NCBI GenBank assembly: GCA_022925895.1
Contig: JAKSYS010000284.1
Span: 1-64,000 of the forward strand
Direction: 5' to 3'
DNA: 64,000 nucleotides
From: Fragilaria crotonensis
Lineage: Eukaryota > Bacillariophyta > Fragilariophyceae > Fragilariales > Fragilariaceae
The translations under genes and the position numbers were made by a program. The notes beneath the pieces were generated by a model. That model saw only the letters and a list, made by a program, of their open reading frames with translations, did not search any database and was not told the origin of the DNA. Below, piece by piece: positions 21,434 to 33,217 of the stretch. How positions within the stretch are numbered: position 1 is the stretch's first letter; every line of letters begins with the position of its first letter.

Positions 21434-22267
21434 CGAAATAAATTCCGAGTCTTGTCCAAATTTCTCTAAGTCCGTTTAGTCGGATGAGTCGTCTGCTTCG
21501 TGGTTTCGTCGTACCGTTGTCTCGCGCACTGTCGCGTCGATTCGTGTGTTGTCTGTGGTCATTCTCGTTTCTCTTTTGTGCTCGTGAGACTAGTAGAAAT
21601 AAATAGATGGCATCGGAATCTGGTCCTAATAGTTTTGTCTCTCTCTCCTGGTTCGTCTCGCGGTGTCGGTCCCGTGATAGTTATCTAGCGGGGGTCCGTC
21701 GCGCGATTGTGAGTCGACCTGGTTTCCGCCCCATGCAGAGCATGGCCAGGAGGTAACCGGCGCCAGGGGCGCCGATGAACCTAGGCATCGGGCCAGGAGA
21801 GGAGGTGTGGGTGGGTGGGATTAACTAGAGTAGTGTCTTTGTCGATTCGAGTTCGTTCGGATTGTGAGCAATTCGTATCTTGTGTTGTGTTGTGTCGTGG
21901 TGTTCGTCTGTCTGTGTCTCGTGTTCGTCTGTCTGATGGCGACTGCCGTCCTTTCGATCTTGGACATGCCACGAAATAAATTCGAGTCTTGTCCAAATTT
22001 CTCTAAGTCCGTTTAGTCGGATGAGTCGTCTGCTTCGTGGTTTCGTCGTACCGTTGTCTCGCGCACTGTCGCGTCGATTCGTGTGTTGTCTGTGGTCATT
22101 CTCGTTTCTCTTTTGTGCTCGTGAGACTAGTAGAAATAAATAGATGGCATCGGAATCTGGTCCTAATAGTTTTGTCTCTCTCTCCTGGTTCGTCTCGCGG
22201 TGTCGGTCCCGTGATAGTTATCTAGCGGGGGTCCGTCGCGTCGTTGTGAGTCGACCTGGTTTCCGCC
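21434..22267 (-). repeat. DIRS copy 2 split repeats: B2, linker, A2, B1
   Basis: B2 is 21434-21730, the hairpin linker 21731-21818, A2 21819-21971 and B1 21972-22267. A2 is four bases shorter than A1 at 38180-38336 because of small deletions near 21945-21962. The A2/B1 joint is again the exact fusion of the two element ends. Confidence 0.92.
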
Positions 22268-23200
22268 ATTTTCCGGTTGTCGTTCGTCCGCAGAATCTGG
22301 GGCGATCGTGTAGAAAGATTGTCGACTCGTCATGCGTGCGGCTACTCCGAGTGTCGAGTCTGGCACTTGAATTCGGAGGTATCTCATGAACGTCTGGCTT
22401 CGCCACCTCCCCACCATCTGAATCGTCTCACTTGGAACTCCGGCAAGGTGCATGGCCATCGCGGCGCCTGATCTGATCGAGTGAGTGCCGATGCTACTCG
22501 CCAGGAGGCCAAGCCTCTCCTCCCCTGCAAGAGTCGTCGCCATCCTGAGCTGCCTCAGTATGGCCTTGGAAGAGATGTGTTGGGGTTCGTCTGAATCCTG
22601 CGTCCTGACGGCGTTAATCTTCGGGTTCGTCCGTGAATGGCAATCGTAACCCCGTACCCTCGTCGTCAGGTCCGCTAGCACGCGGACGGGGCAGATGTCC
22701 GTTTGTCCCTGCCTGTCGTTTCGATGCTGAGTCACTGTCGCGCCTTTATCCCCGTTCTTTTGTCGCCGGAAGGTGATCGACACGGTGTCGGCATTCTCCA
22801 GTTGTCCTCGGTCGGTTGTCTGCAGGTCCTGTCCCTTCTGTCGGAAACGAACGTCGTCCACTCTGATCACTGATGTCGTCCGTCGGCTTCCGACATCGGA
22901 ATATTCGCACGACCTCATGGCGAAAAAGAACGCGACCACCACAAGCTGTCCAATAGCGATGTCCGTCTCGTTTCTTGCCCAAGATCGAACCTTTCGAATC
23001 ACCTCTAACGGCAGCGCCTGCTGTGGGGTAGGTCCTGGGTCCTCGTCGGCGTAACGTTTCAGTTGTAAAGCCAGAAGGGGGTCGAGTCGTCCGGCGGCGT
23101 CGTGGATTGGGCTCTCGAATTTGTTAAGCCGGAAGGCCTGAGCCACACTGTCGAGGGTGGCACGAATGGAACCGGACAAGGGTCCATTGCCAGCTTCCTG
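22163..23200 (-). pseudogene. DIRS copy 2 tyrosine recombinase, catalytic part
   Basis: Open for ~345 codons, from the transposon junction at 23200 to the stop at 22163. It contains SIRATLDSVAQAFR (core-binding helices), RSWARNETDIAIGQL, FFFAMRSCEYSDV (first catalytic Arg), HSIRSGAAMAMHLAG (His-x-x-Arg) and GRWRSQTFMRYLRI. In the last block the Tyr codon at 22379-22381 is the expected nucleophile. All residues needed for strand exchange are present. The C-terminus reads into B1. The N-terminal SAM-like region is displaced to 33220-33400 by the DNA transposon, so the gene is interrupted. Confidence 0.9.
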
Positions 23201-23224
23201 CATCAGAAGGTGCGTAATGGTGAG
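23201..23224 (+). repeat. Left terminal inverted repeat of the 10-kb transposon
   Basis: CATCAGAAGGTGCGTAATGG followed by TGAG. It matches the reverse complement of the right end at 17 of 24 positions, with the first eight identical. The A+T-rich arm 23225-23793 has no recognised gene. Confidence 0.8.
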
Positions 23225-23793
23225 CTTTCCTTTACATGGCGAGATTTAGGCAGTTAATGGTGATAATATGGTTGCTTTTAACAATATTATTGTTATAACT
23301 GACATTTATATAGGTAAATCATACACGTGTATGGGGCGTATGTACTGATGCGTAGCTAGATATCGGCATGTCTTCTTATTTAAAGCAACATTGAAGGTTT
23401 GTTCATAAATTTTACATTTTATAGATGCAACATTTGATAACTTTTGCTGTTCGTTTTGGACATTTGTGATGTAGTATGGAACATTGGATTGTAATTTTAC
23501 ATTTTATTTTCTTATTTAACGACATGCACCGGCGATTGTGCGCATATTTTACCGCCAAATCAACCATTTGATTTGGATCTTGCGTGCTTTAAAATTTTCC
23601 ACTGAACGTAAAGTTTAAATGTGTAACCATGCTTTGTACCCACTCAAAATTTCATGTCATTGTTTCACACGAAGTATGTATCTTGCAAACGTTTTGCTGT
23701 TAAGTATTCACTCTTGTAATTGTATTTGTCCAGTCACATAAATGGTTTTTTTCACAATCATCGATTCACTTTTGACTTTCAAGAACTGCTTTC

Positions 23794-26700
23794 ATGTCAT
23801 CGGTGCCAACTGGTGGTAGTGTTCGTTGTGCATGTTGCAATGCAGCTTTCCATCGACTGTCCAGTCACCTTTCTTGGAATGCACGTTGTGCCGCTTTCTA
23901 CGATAGCTTGCCATCAGATATGGTCAACAACGGAGTTCTTGATGACGTGCACAGACCTGATGCTTCAGATGGCAACGAGGAATGTGATACCGCTGGTGCA
24001 GGACAATCAAGAAAAAATTCTAGGCGTGAAACAACAGTTGACAAACCAATTGATGACCATAACAATCAAGGGTTTGATGACGACTTTGGTATGATGTCTG
24101 ATGGTGATGTCTCTGTATGTAACAGCAGTGAAGAATCAGAGGATGAGAGCGAGGACAATGAGATCCCTGATGGGATCATTTTGGACTTGTACGAGGAAAT
24201 GCAGGAGTTACGATTGAATCCATTCGGTTTGGACAGGTTCTCTGGTGAAGAAAAGGTACATATAGAGTTATTGCATCTACTGAAGGAACTAAAAGCGCCA
24301 CTGAAAGCCTTTTCAGGCATTCTCAATTGGGCTGCAAAGGCAAATGGCCAGGGTCACATATTCCATCCCGACTGCCAACCTTCTCGCCGCAAGGTTGTCC
24401 ATAACTTGTATTGTCGGTACAACATGAAGGGATTGATTCGAAGGAGAAGTTGTTCTACCTCCCTTACTCCAGGAGGACAGTACCAATGATATATTTTGAT
24501 GCCAGGAAGTCTTCGCATCCCTACTCTCCTGCCCTTTGCTGAATCGTGATGAAAACTACCTATTCGATTCGCCAGAAAAGGATCCTTTCATTGGTCCCCC
24601 CAAATCATCGATGATTGGTGACATCAACACAGGACAGTGCTACCGAAAGACATACGAAGCCCTCGTGAAAAATCCAGATGTCGATATGATTTTACCCACA
24701 ATCGTGGCCATGGACAAGACACAGGTCGACACTTACGGTAGGCTTCAAATGGAGCCACTGACCATATCCCATGGTCTTCTGAAGCACAGTGTTCGTTCGA
24801 AGCACACCGCAATGCGAATTCTTGGTTATGTTTGTCATAGCAGCCCTGCACACCAAACCAAGATGCAAGGCGGTGTTCCTGATACTGTTACACCGCGCCC
24901 ATACCTGCCTGACGGCAGCGTGATTGCCCGTGTACCCTGAAACCACTCCCAGGTTTGCCATGGGCAACATATTTACTCAACGAGATGCACCTTCAGATTG
25001 AGTTCATCCTCGAAGTATCGGGATACCTTGACCTCCAACGTCACGGATTCAAGTGGAATCTCCATTACAACGAGAGAGTGTATCCAGTGGTGCTGCACCC
25101 CTATATTCCCTTCATCATTGGGGATACCGAGGGACACGATCGCCTCTGTGGGCATTACACTGCCCGATTTGAAAAGGTCAAGCAGCTTTGCCGTGTTTGC
25201 GAATGCCCCACACGTTTATCAGGGTACTCGAAGGCAAAGTTTAACCACAGGAAACCAGCAGCCATAAACCGATTAATCGCTGGTGCCAACTCAGCTGTAA
25301 GTCAAGTAGGTGCCACCGCAAACCTGAACGCACTCAAAGACATGTCACAAAACTATCTGCGCAACGGCTTTGGCAGGGCTCGTTTCGGATCACACAATGA
25401 GCGCGGAATTTTGGCGCATGCCCTGGTGAGATGTTGCACCTTGTATCGCTAGGTTGGTTCAAGTACTGCCTCGAAGCGTTCGCATCCCAAGCGGGGGCAA
25501 AATTCTGTGGCAGTGAAACGTTATGACGCGCTGTGTGCAGAATTGGCACACAATTGTCAAGACATAGTGATCGTGACCTCCCAGAATGAACTTTCCCAAG
25601 GGCTTCTCATCTGGTACAAATCTCATGGGTCACGAGATCACTGGATGCCTCCTGGTGAAGTTGTTTGCACTTCATACCACCTCATTAAAGAACATATTCC
25701 CGACCAAGAAGAAGCCCCCAAGAAGGTGATGGCGAAGCACACGAAGGTGAACCACATGAAGCCCAAGGCGAAGAAGGCGGGGAGCCAGAAGGCAAGGCAA
25801 AGAAGAAGAAGGCGAAGAGCAAGGCAACGAAGAGCATCCCCACCCATCCCGATCACAATCTCCGCTTCGAATGCCATGTATCGGATTGGATATTGGCCGT
25901 GTCGTCACTCCTCCAGTGGCACCAGTGGATGAAGCAACCGGAAATGCCAAGGCATCAAGTCGTGAAGTCCAAATACGCAGTCCAGTGGCTCATGCGCAAT
26001 GTTGCAAACATCTGTCCTCGACAAACTGGAATGGGAAACAACACGATCAAGAACCATCTGGTGTTACACATTTGCGAAGATATTTTGGACCATGGTGTGC
26101 CCGAGAATGTGAACAGTGCCTACGCTGAATCTGCTCACATACCACTTTCCAAGATGACAGCCCGGAACACACAAAAAAGGGTTAAGACTTTCACGAAGCA
26201 AGCGGCAGAACGATATGTAGAGAACCTCGCCATTTCGTCAGCAGTTTATGACATGGAATGCGACCACGCCAGCATGGCGAGGGGAAGGTCAGCAGCGGCA
26301 GAGGACAGCAACACATCAGCAGATAAGTGGAAGCTTGGCGGCCGGAGGTTCACGATCTCATGGCCTCTTGGCGATGCACGTCCATCATTCCAGTGGTTTC
26401 GCAAGTATCCAGGGGATCATCCCCATGGAGACTCCTGCAGGGAAGGCAATGCATTACCTTGCAATGTATTGTTTGCCCCATACAGGGATGGGAGCTTTGT
26501 AGCACAGAGTTCATCTCCGCTGAGGGACACAAATACAGGGCCCATCCAGCATCTATGACGGTCAACCATGGCATGACCACGCCATGGTCGAGTGGCCAAA
26601 CTATAAGTATCCCCATCCCCTCCCAGCCTTCATCCACACGTTCATTGACTTGCGAGACCTGCCTCCGATCACGAGGATCAACATCCCCGAAGTTGGACAA

Positions 26701-27225
26701 GAACCCATTAAAGCTGGCGTGTATGCACTGGTGCACTCATTCCTTGCCATCGACGAGGAAAACACCAGAATGGACAGCAACACCATGATTGGGCGTTACA
26801 AGATGTGGTACCACGATGAAGAAGCAACATACCCGATTTTATATCTGATCGACGTCAGAAACATCGTGGGACCAACGATTGGAATTCGCGATGTTGACCC
26901 CACTGTTCGTGAACAAGACGAGTCTTTCCTCTTCCTCTTCCTAAGGAAAGAAGAGTGGGCATCAGCGTGGGACACCATGATCACAAGCTGCCACAAAGAC
27001 AGGCATAAACCAACTTTTGAGAAGGATTACGAAGTGAAGGTTCGTAATGAAAGAGATGGTGATCATGATGAAGACGAGGATAATGATGAAGACGAGGATG
27101 ATGATGAAGATCAGGATGACAACGACGATGATGAAGGTGATGATGAGTCGGATGACGACGACGAATCCGAAGTTGATATTGTTGCCATCAGGTCACATGA
27201 AACACGGAAGAAACAGCGAAGGTAG
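23794..27225 (+). pseudogene. Plavaka/CACTA-like DDE transposase
   Basis: The reading moves between frames. It starts with a Cys/His finger (RCACCNAAFHRLSSHL), then an acidic stretch. A conserved N-terminal block follows (FSGEEKVHIELLHLLKELKAPLKAF, cut by changes near 24500). Next come the strand with the likely first catalytic Asp (MILPTIVAMDKTQVDTYG), the block PYIPFIIGDTEGHDRLCGHY followed by CRVCECPT (24955-25215), and LLQWHQWMKQPEMPRHQ and GNNTIKNHLVLHI (25893-26150). The C-terminal region has YRAHPSIYDGQPWHDHAMVEW, which is typical of this transposase group. An acidic Asp/Glu tail of ~50 residues ends at 27225. At least five frame changes are needed; introns cannot be excluded. Confidence 0.75.
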
Positions 27226-27252
27226 ATGTCATCTTTGCTATTAAAAGTGTTT

Positions 27253-29717
27253 TCACCGGATCATCTTCGGAATTCGGTATGTAGTAGCATGGGGACTTTC
27301 CACAGGCAACAAGGGTTCAGTAAACTTCGGCACCACACCACCATCATCCTCATCATCATCATCGTCATTATCGTCAGCAGCCTCATAAGCAACATGAGAA
27401 TGCCTCCGCCGCGATCTCTTCCTAACTTTCTGTCGTCTCCTCCTCTTCTTGGCACTTGTCGCTGGCATGCTTGACTCTTCCAAGTCACCACTGGCAATGG
27501 CAGCAGCTGCAGGATTGGGGCGTTCAGGACGATCCACAGCCATAGCAGCAGACATCTTCCTCCCGGCGTCAACCACTCTTTCCTTTGCCGCAGTAAACGT
27601 CCCATACAGATGATTCTCCGTATGTCGCACACTTCCAGCCCAATCACCAGCGGCCCCTTCAACAGGGGGACCATCCGGTTCCGACACCGACGTACAGTGT
27701 CGGATATCTCGACCATCCCAGCTTACGGCAACTCCGTTCGTGATCTTGATAGCAAGGCCAGCAAAGGGGACCCAGGTCGAGTTGGGACCAGGACGACGTC
27801 CATGGATGTTGGGCATCACAAGATACCAGTTCGTTCCCTTTCCAGGAATGTCTTCAAAACTGACTGTAACCTTGAGAGGCATCGTTGAAGTCATAATGAG
27901 AAGCGTTTCCCAGGTCGACACTCGTGTCGACAGTGTATCCAACTCGCCGTCCACCCTCACCATCCATCGGCACCACAGGATGGAGACCACAATTCCCTCA
28001 GTGTCGCGGATCACAGCATATACCTGAGGAAAGGCACACCTCCCAATCACTGCGAGGAGACGACCATTTCCCTAAGGAGAGCCTCACCCACAGCCTCATT
28101 CGCCTTGTATGCGCTTGTGGTGACACCATCCAAGTGCACATGAGTTCCAATCGCATGCATGGTGCCGTAATCACCAGCATTGGACCTCGCTGCACCCTTC
28201 TTCTTTGCAAGTCTCAAGGCCTTATTATGCTTTGTAATACAAGCCATCGCATCCAAAAGATCCTCACCCCATCGTCAGTCAGGAAGTTGACATTCCTCAC
28301 CATGATGACCGACTGCCGATTCCTCTGCTGACCAAGGCAAGGTAGGTCCACCATGATGTCGACAAAGTGTTCAGATGCCGGATCGATGATCCAGCACGTG
28401 TCCGGCAGACGATAGTGATGACACCCCTCGGCATAGTGACGCCCGTCCCGCCTTGCACTGTTCGCAACTGCAAGGCGTTGGTTGTATTCTACCGCCAGAT
28501 ATTCCCGTGGGATGTCGGGATGCCATGAACCATCGAAGACATCAGGTGCCATCTTCGGGCCGTCGCTGTCCCGACATTGTTCCACCCTGTAGACAACCCG
28601 ATTCTGCTGCAAATCCTTCGTGAGGTTCAAGGAAATTCGCCATGCCGAAACACGGTCAACGAATTCGTCAAATCGCCCACATGAATAGCCACGGTACTCC
28701 AGGTACCGAAATTGTTTTGGTTCTTCCATATGAAATCGCTTGACATACCCTCCCTGCCGAAGGTGTACGACACCTTCCCATTACTGTCGGTGCTCCTCTC
28801 AAGGCGAAGCCAGCTCATGTCCAGGGCCACATGTGTTTTAGCCACACCGACATCCTCCTTGCGACGCTCTCTGGCACAGTAGAAAACGCCACATTGAGGC
28901 AAGAAGAGTATCATGGTGCGAAACTTGAAATCATTCTTATCATCAAGATCGTCTTCATGGTATGATCTGACCAACAGGACATCATCTTCACCCCCCACCA
29001 CCGATGAAGCAGCCTTCTTTGTTGGAAGCTCGGCACTTGGTTCGGTTTTCATCAAAGGCGATCTATTGAGGATGACATCCATGACGTAGATCTCGCTGAG
29101 GAAGCATGACTCCATCCCAGAGAATGGGAACATGTCAGCCGCGCATTGTAGTTGGTGTACGAAGTCGCATCCGTATGCAGCGGCTATCCAAGCGACGTTA
29201 GTGTTGCATACCTTTCGCGTCGTTCCAGCCAGGGGACACGGAGATGTCTCCTTCCCAGTCGCGAAGGCATGATAGCGCTCCTTGAAGTGAGCTCTATCCT
29301 CAGGAGGCACCGCCATCGACAGCAATAGCATAGCTTGTCTCTGCGACGGCAGGAATTTGCGCTCCGGTCGATTCGGCAAGCATGGACCGTCATAGCCACC
29401 AACATCGCCTTCATTATCGCTATCGCCATCAACGTCAAACAACAAGTCATCATCCTGATCGCTATCGCTATCAACCTCAAATACCAAGTCATCATCCTCC
29501 TTTCCATTATTCCCATCAGCGTGGATGTCATCCTGGCCATTGTGACAAACGCCATTTTGCCGTCAGTCGCACAAGACGATGATCGCTTCTCCTTCGCTGA
29601 CGCCCCAAGGTTTCGCAAGCCTGTCGCACAAGACGACGTTCGCTTCTTATTAGCTATACTGCGCTTATTACGTCGACTGGACGACATAAAGTTCTCGTCT
29701 TGCTCCTTCGTAGGCAT
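27253..29717 (-). pseudogene. Transposon accessory gene with a possible Fe(II)/2OG dioxygenase-like C-terminus
   Basis: Convergent with the transposase; the two stops are 28 bases apart. Likely start is the ATG at 29717 (MPTKEQDENF). Open parts are 29487-28627, 28729-28214, 28256-28047 and 28050-27253, in shifting frames. The N-terminal half is acidic, then has a Cys-containing region of unknown function. The C-terminal part reads GNASHYDFNDASQGYS, then NWYLVMPNI, then GLAIKITNGVAVSWDGRDIR followed by HCTS. His-x-Asp (HYD) followed ~65 residues later by RHCTS is the pattern of the double-stranded beta-helix of Fe(II)/2OG oxygenases. The tail (KKRRRRQKVRKRSRRR, then poly-Asp) suggests nuclear targeting. 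The enzymatic assignment is inference. Confidence 0.5.
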
Positions 29718-29935
29718 CGTTCAACCCACTGGATGGCAGGGCACGACGTCAACTACAAAAGAACGACAAGAGAACGTTCACGCCGCGACAGTCGACAAAA
29801 CCAGCGATCCTGTTCTCGTGTTGCTCCTTCGCAGGCGTCGTTCAACCCACTGGATGGCAGGGAACGACGTCAACTACGAAAGAACAAAAAGAGAACGTTC
29901 ACGCCGCGACAGTCGACAACAACAGCGATACCAGA
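29694..29935. repeat. Two tandem copies of a ~121-bp unit
   Basis: Both copies start CTCGTCTTGCTCC or CTCGTGTTGCTCC (29694 and 29815) and share TCAACCCACTGGATGGCAGG and GAGAACGTTCACGCCGCGAC. The first copy contains the proposed start codon of the minus-strand gene, so the duplication covers its promoter-proximal DNA. Confidence 0.8.
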
Positions 29936-30254
29936 GCGACAATCAACAACAATAACTTGCCATTGCCAAGAAAAAGCAATAACAAACGGTGTGTTGTTGT
30001 CGTCGAATTGAGTGAATTTATTCTACGAACAAATGGCGTAGAAAACATACCGCATTGCAGATGCGAAATACATGTGTATCCGAAAAAGGGAAAATGCGAA
30101 CTGACTTTACTATGCATTTTACAGTGGAAAGCTATCCCAGGATTAACCTGGGACTTCAATGCAGAAACGATTGAAAATCTATTTCTAAATGTCTTCAAGC
30201 TGCTTACAACAAAGCACTGTACAAAACATACCGCAGAAATTTTTATTCATGATA

Positions 30255-30585
30255 CTTAGCGAGGACCACACCTGTCCAGCGCACATAAGTACTGATACGG
30301 TTAGTTTATATAAATATTCGCATTTGAATAGTATATTATAAACATTTGAGCACCATCATAATACTTAGCGAGTTACACACATGTCCATTGCACACAAGTA
30401 CTGGTATAGTGCTTTTATATAAGAACAAGGATACGAATAGTATAAACACACACATGAGCACAGTGATTACATTTAAGGAGAAACACATGTCCAACGCACA
30501 CATGCACTGGTAGAGTGCATTTATATATATATACGCACTATTAAATTGTTAATTTGTATATATATATCAACACACATGTCAAATG
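30255..30585. repeat. Three degenerate tandem repeats of ~105-115 bp
   Basis: Each unit contains a CACA-(C/T)-CTGTCC or ACATGTCCA-type core, then CGCACA, a (A/G)TACTGGTA-like motif, an A+T-rich TATATA run and a CATTTGAGCAC/CATGAGCAC end. Units start near 30255, 30360 and 30468. They sit in the gene-free stretch 29936-31085, perhaps as subterminal transposase sites. No gene is seen in that stretch. Confidence 0.65.
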
Positions 30586-31085
30586 TACAAGTTCATTAGT
30601 ATTAAAATCATAGTCTCTGTTACTCTATGCGTAATATGAGGACGTTGATTCGGAGTGTCGAAGTGCACGTGCACTTCAACGCACGCACACGCGTAGATAC
30701 AGTACCAGAGCGAAGTCCTGCCTTGCATCGTGAGGAACACCCAAATATTGAAAACGACTGACCATGCCCTATACGCTTAAACTGAACCGTATATTCTTAC
30801 ATAGAAGCCATATTGCTGTTACACGAGCAATATCTCGTTTATTCAAACGATGCACATGCATTTTTAAAGCATTCAACTACACTTTTGAGTATACAATACA
30901 TACGTATGCACATTTGAGGGGGTTCGCATTCACTGTTTGAATGGGACTTTGCCACAATAATTTGTGCAGCAAACACCATTATTGATACCATAGAATCGCA
31001 AAACAGAAAAGGAACAAACACAACTCATCGCTCTTCTGCTTCTCTAGTTGTTTTCATTGGCTTCACTTGAGTTGTTGGACAAACC

Positions 31086-32753
31086 ATGACAGGCTCACCA
31101 CGAACAAGGTCAACAGGACAAGTGAGAAAGTCTCCACGACGGAACAACGTCGGACAGAAGACGGGAAAGGTAAGGAAAAGTACTAGTGTAGCGAGAAGAA
31201 AGTCGACTGGGAAAAGAATTGCGACCAAACCTGCCCCAAAAACTGACGTTGCCAGCGACGACGTCGACAGCAATGATGAAGTGGAGGAGGTGGACAATAA
31301 TCGTGATAAACGAAGGCAGAAAACTAAAGTCTCATCGAACGATGTGGACGATGTTCTTGAACAACCAAGGAAGTTAACACTCGTGTCGTCAAGGGAAGGA
31401 GCCGTGAAAAGGAAGAAGATGACAGGAAAAGCCAGAAAACCAGTGAGAGCGCCCAAGTTACACAAATCATCATCATCGTCATCATCTTACGAAAATGAAT
31501 CTGACCCGAGCGATGACGATGATGGAAATCTTTTTGCAGGCCGCGTCGTTCCGAACCCTACAATTGCAGCCGTAGTAGAGGTTTTGGAGGATGATGATGA
31601 TGATGATGATGATTGCGCAGATAAGAAAGAAGCAGGTGACGCCGATGAAGAAGATGACTATGCGAGTGCAACAAGCCACGAAGAGACTCCTCCGCAACGC
31701 TCAAAGATACAGAGGAGACTTGATGACGAGGATGTGGAGGATGAGGACAGAGAAGATGACTATGCGAGTGCAACAAGCCACAAGAGACTCCTCCGCGACG
31801 CTCAAAGATACAGAGGAGACTTTATGACGAGGATGTGGAGGATGAGGACAGGAACAATCGCGCAAGTTCGACTAGTACACTAAGCATGCAACGCAAGAGT
31901 TCGGGAGGAAAGAAAATGGTGAGTCCGCTGTTGTGAACCTTGACGTACCAATTCGTGGCATGTCCAAAAGTGAATCGAGGAGGAATCAGCAAGAGTATGC
32001 GACACAACGGGTTAAGGCATTCGTTACATCAAAGGTGTTTCGAAAAATTAAATTTATAAGCAATGATGACATGTTACGAGAGGCGATGGATTGGGTGATG
32101 AGGCATGAAAAGGTCCCACAGGACAAGCGCTTGATGTATCGGGTGGTTTACGAAAGTGTCTTCAATGAGTCGTTGAATGCAAAGAGGAGTACATGCGAGA
32201 CGGCGGGAAAGAAGATTGTGGTGGAGGAAACGATGCCCAAATTCCAAGAGAAGGGCAAGGAATTGTTCACCATCGAGGAGTTGTGTACGCTCAGGCGGGC
32301 AAAACCGAACGTGAAAAGGAGGCTGCGTTTTGGTTCTTTGGCGAATTCTTGTCCTGTGTGGTTGGAAAACGAGTGTGGAATGTTCAAAAGCAATATCAAC
32401 TGATCTCACAGGCAACGATGACGGGTAGCAGTGACAAGCTGGTCACAGTAAGCGACGAGGCATTTGCTCTACTAATGTACGAGAATTACCAAGATAAGTG
32501 GACGAAACAGGGTAGTGCACAGGCAGGACAATCGGAGCAAAGCGGAAAGAAAGTAATTCGGGGAAAGTATACCGTTCAGAATAGTGGGACCTGCAAATAT
32601 GGCGGATGGAGTCATGCCGGCATGAGGCGCTTTAATGAGCTGTACGACTTGGTTGTTGAGGACAGGGCTTGCCCGCAGGCTGCTGCAGTGGAAAAGGAGT
32701 TCCTAAACTATTGCATTAAAGAGGGAAACAGGAAGAAGGTAGGAGGAGAATAA
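31086..32753 (+). pseudogene. Charged TnpA-like third gene of the 10-kb transposon
   Basis: The start at 31086 (MTGSPRTRSTGQVRKSPRR) opens a very basic N-terminus, followed by alternating acidic and basic stretches with Ser and Asp runs. A ~101-bp tandem repeat (31650-31750, 31751-31850) encodes the motif DDYASATSH. The second copy lacks one base, which throws the frame and gives a stop at 31881-31883. The C-terminal half resumes at 31933 (FVTSKVFRKIKFISNDDMLREAM) and 32193-32753 (AFALLMYENYQDKWTKQ, YGGWSHAGMRRFNELYDLV). That last block recalls uncharacterised proteins carried by stramenopile transposons. A GTGAGT at 31918 could be a splice donor. A DNA-binding role is inferred. Confidence 0.55.
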
Positions 32754-32759
32754 GTGATG

Positions 32760-33193
32760 AACCGACTGCCGTTGAAGGGTCAGCCAGCATGTTGCAACCA
32801 CGCTATATTCGAGCGGCGTGGGATTTGAATGATGAGTAGTGAACATTTTTACTAAATTAGTATATTTCGACACCGCCATTGATGAGTTACTAGTCCCTAC
32901 AAACATTGGAACCCCAACAATACATTGCTTAGGAGAAAAAAACCAATGGCGACTTCATAACATTCAATCCAACTTTGAATTTACATACATGCAATATAAT
33001 GTCCGATGCGATACAACTAATGGCGAGAAACACACAATGTATTAAGTGACAATCAACAATAATTGTGATTAATATGTTCAATACATACGTTTAACGGTGA
33101 AAACATAAAATATATGGGGAATGTAACCATTTACATGTGACTTCCAAGAACTAATGAACAGTATTGTGTGTCTTCTCAACATTTAATTGTTGC
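32760..33193. other. Right A+T-rich arm of the 10-kb transposon
   Basis: No credible coding sequence is seen. The stretch is A+T-rich like the left arm and ends in the terminal inverted repeat. Confidence 0.6.
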
Positions 33194-33217
33194 CTCACCA
33201 TATAGTGCTTTCTGATG
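33194..33217 (-). repeat. Right terminal inverted repeat of the 10-kb transposon
   Basis: Ends ...GTGCTTTCTGATG. Its reverse complement starts CATCAGAA and pairs with 23201-23224. The following TG repeats the TG at 23199-23200. Confidence 0.8.

Larger units (their letters stand above)
23201..33217 (+). mobile_element. 10-kb DNA transposon (Plavaka/CACTA-like) with three genes
   Basis: Inserted in the DIRS recombinase gene. The ends are imperfect 24-bp inverted repeats starting CATCAGAA. The 2-bp TG (23199-23200 and 33218-33219) is duplicated relative to copy 1 (CTTCCTGAGG). Gene order: transposase (plus, 23794-27225), possible dioxygenase-like gene (minus, 27253-29717), charged TnpA-like gene (plus, 31086-32753). 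The left and right non-coding arms are A+T-rich. The superfamily call rests on transposase motifs and is less certain than the boundaries. Confidence 0.82.

Noticed and set aside
27047-27244. Met/Thr-rich frame overlapping the transposase tail
   Set aside because: Out-of-frame reading of the GATGA-type repeats that encode the acidic Asp/Glu tail.
28047-28256. HVHLDG in a minus-strand frame as the His-x-Asp metal site
   Set aside because: The HYD of GNASHYDFNDAS lies in a better position relative to RHCTS and in a block that reads on directly into the conserved region.
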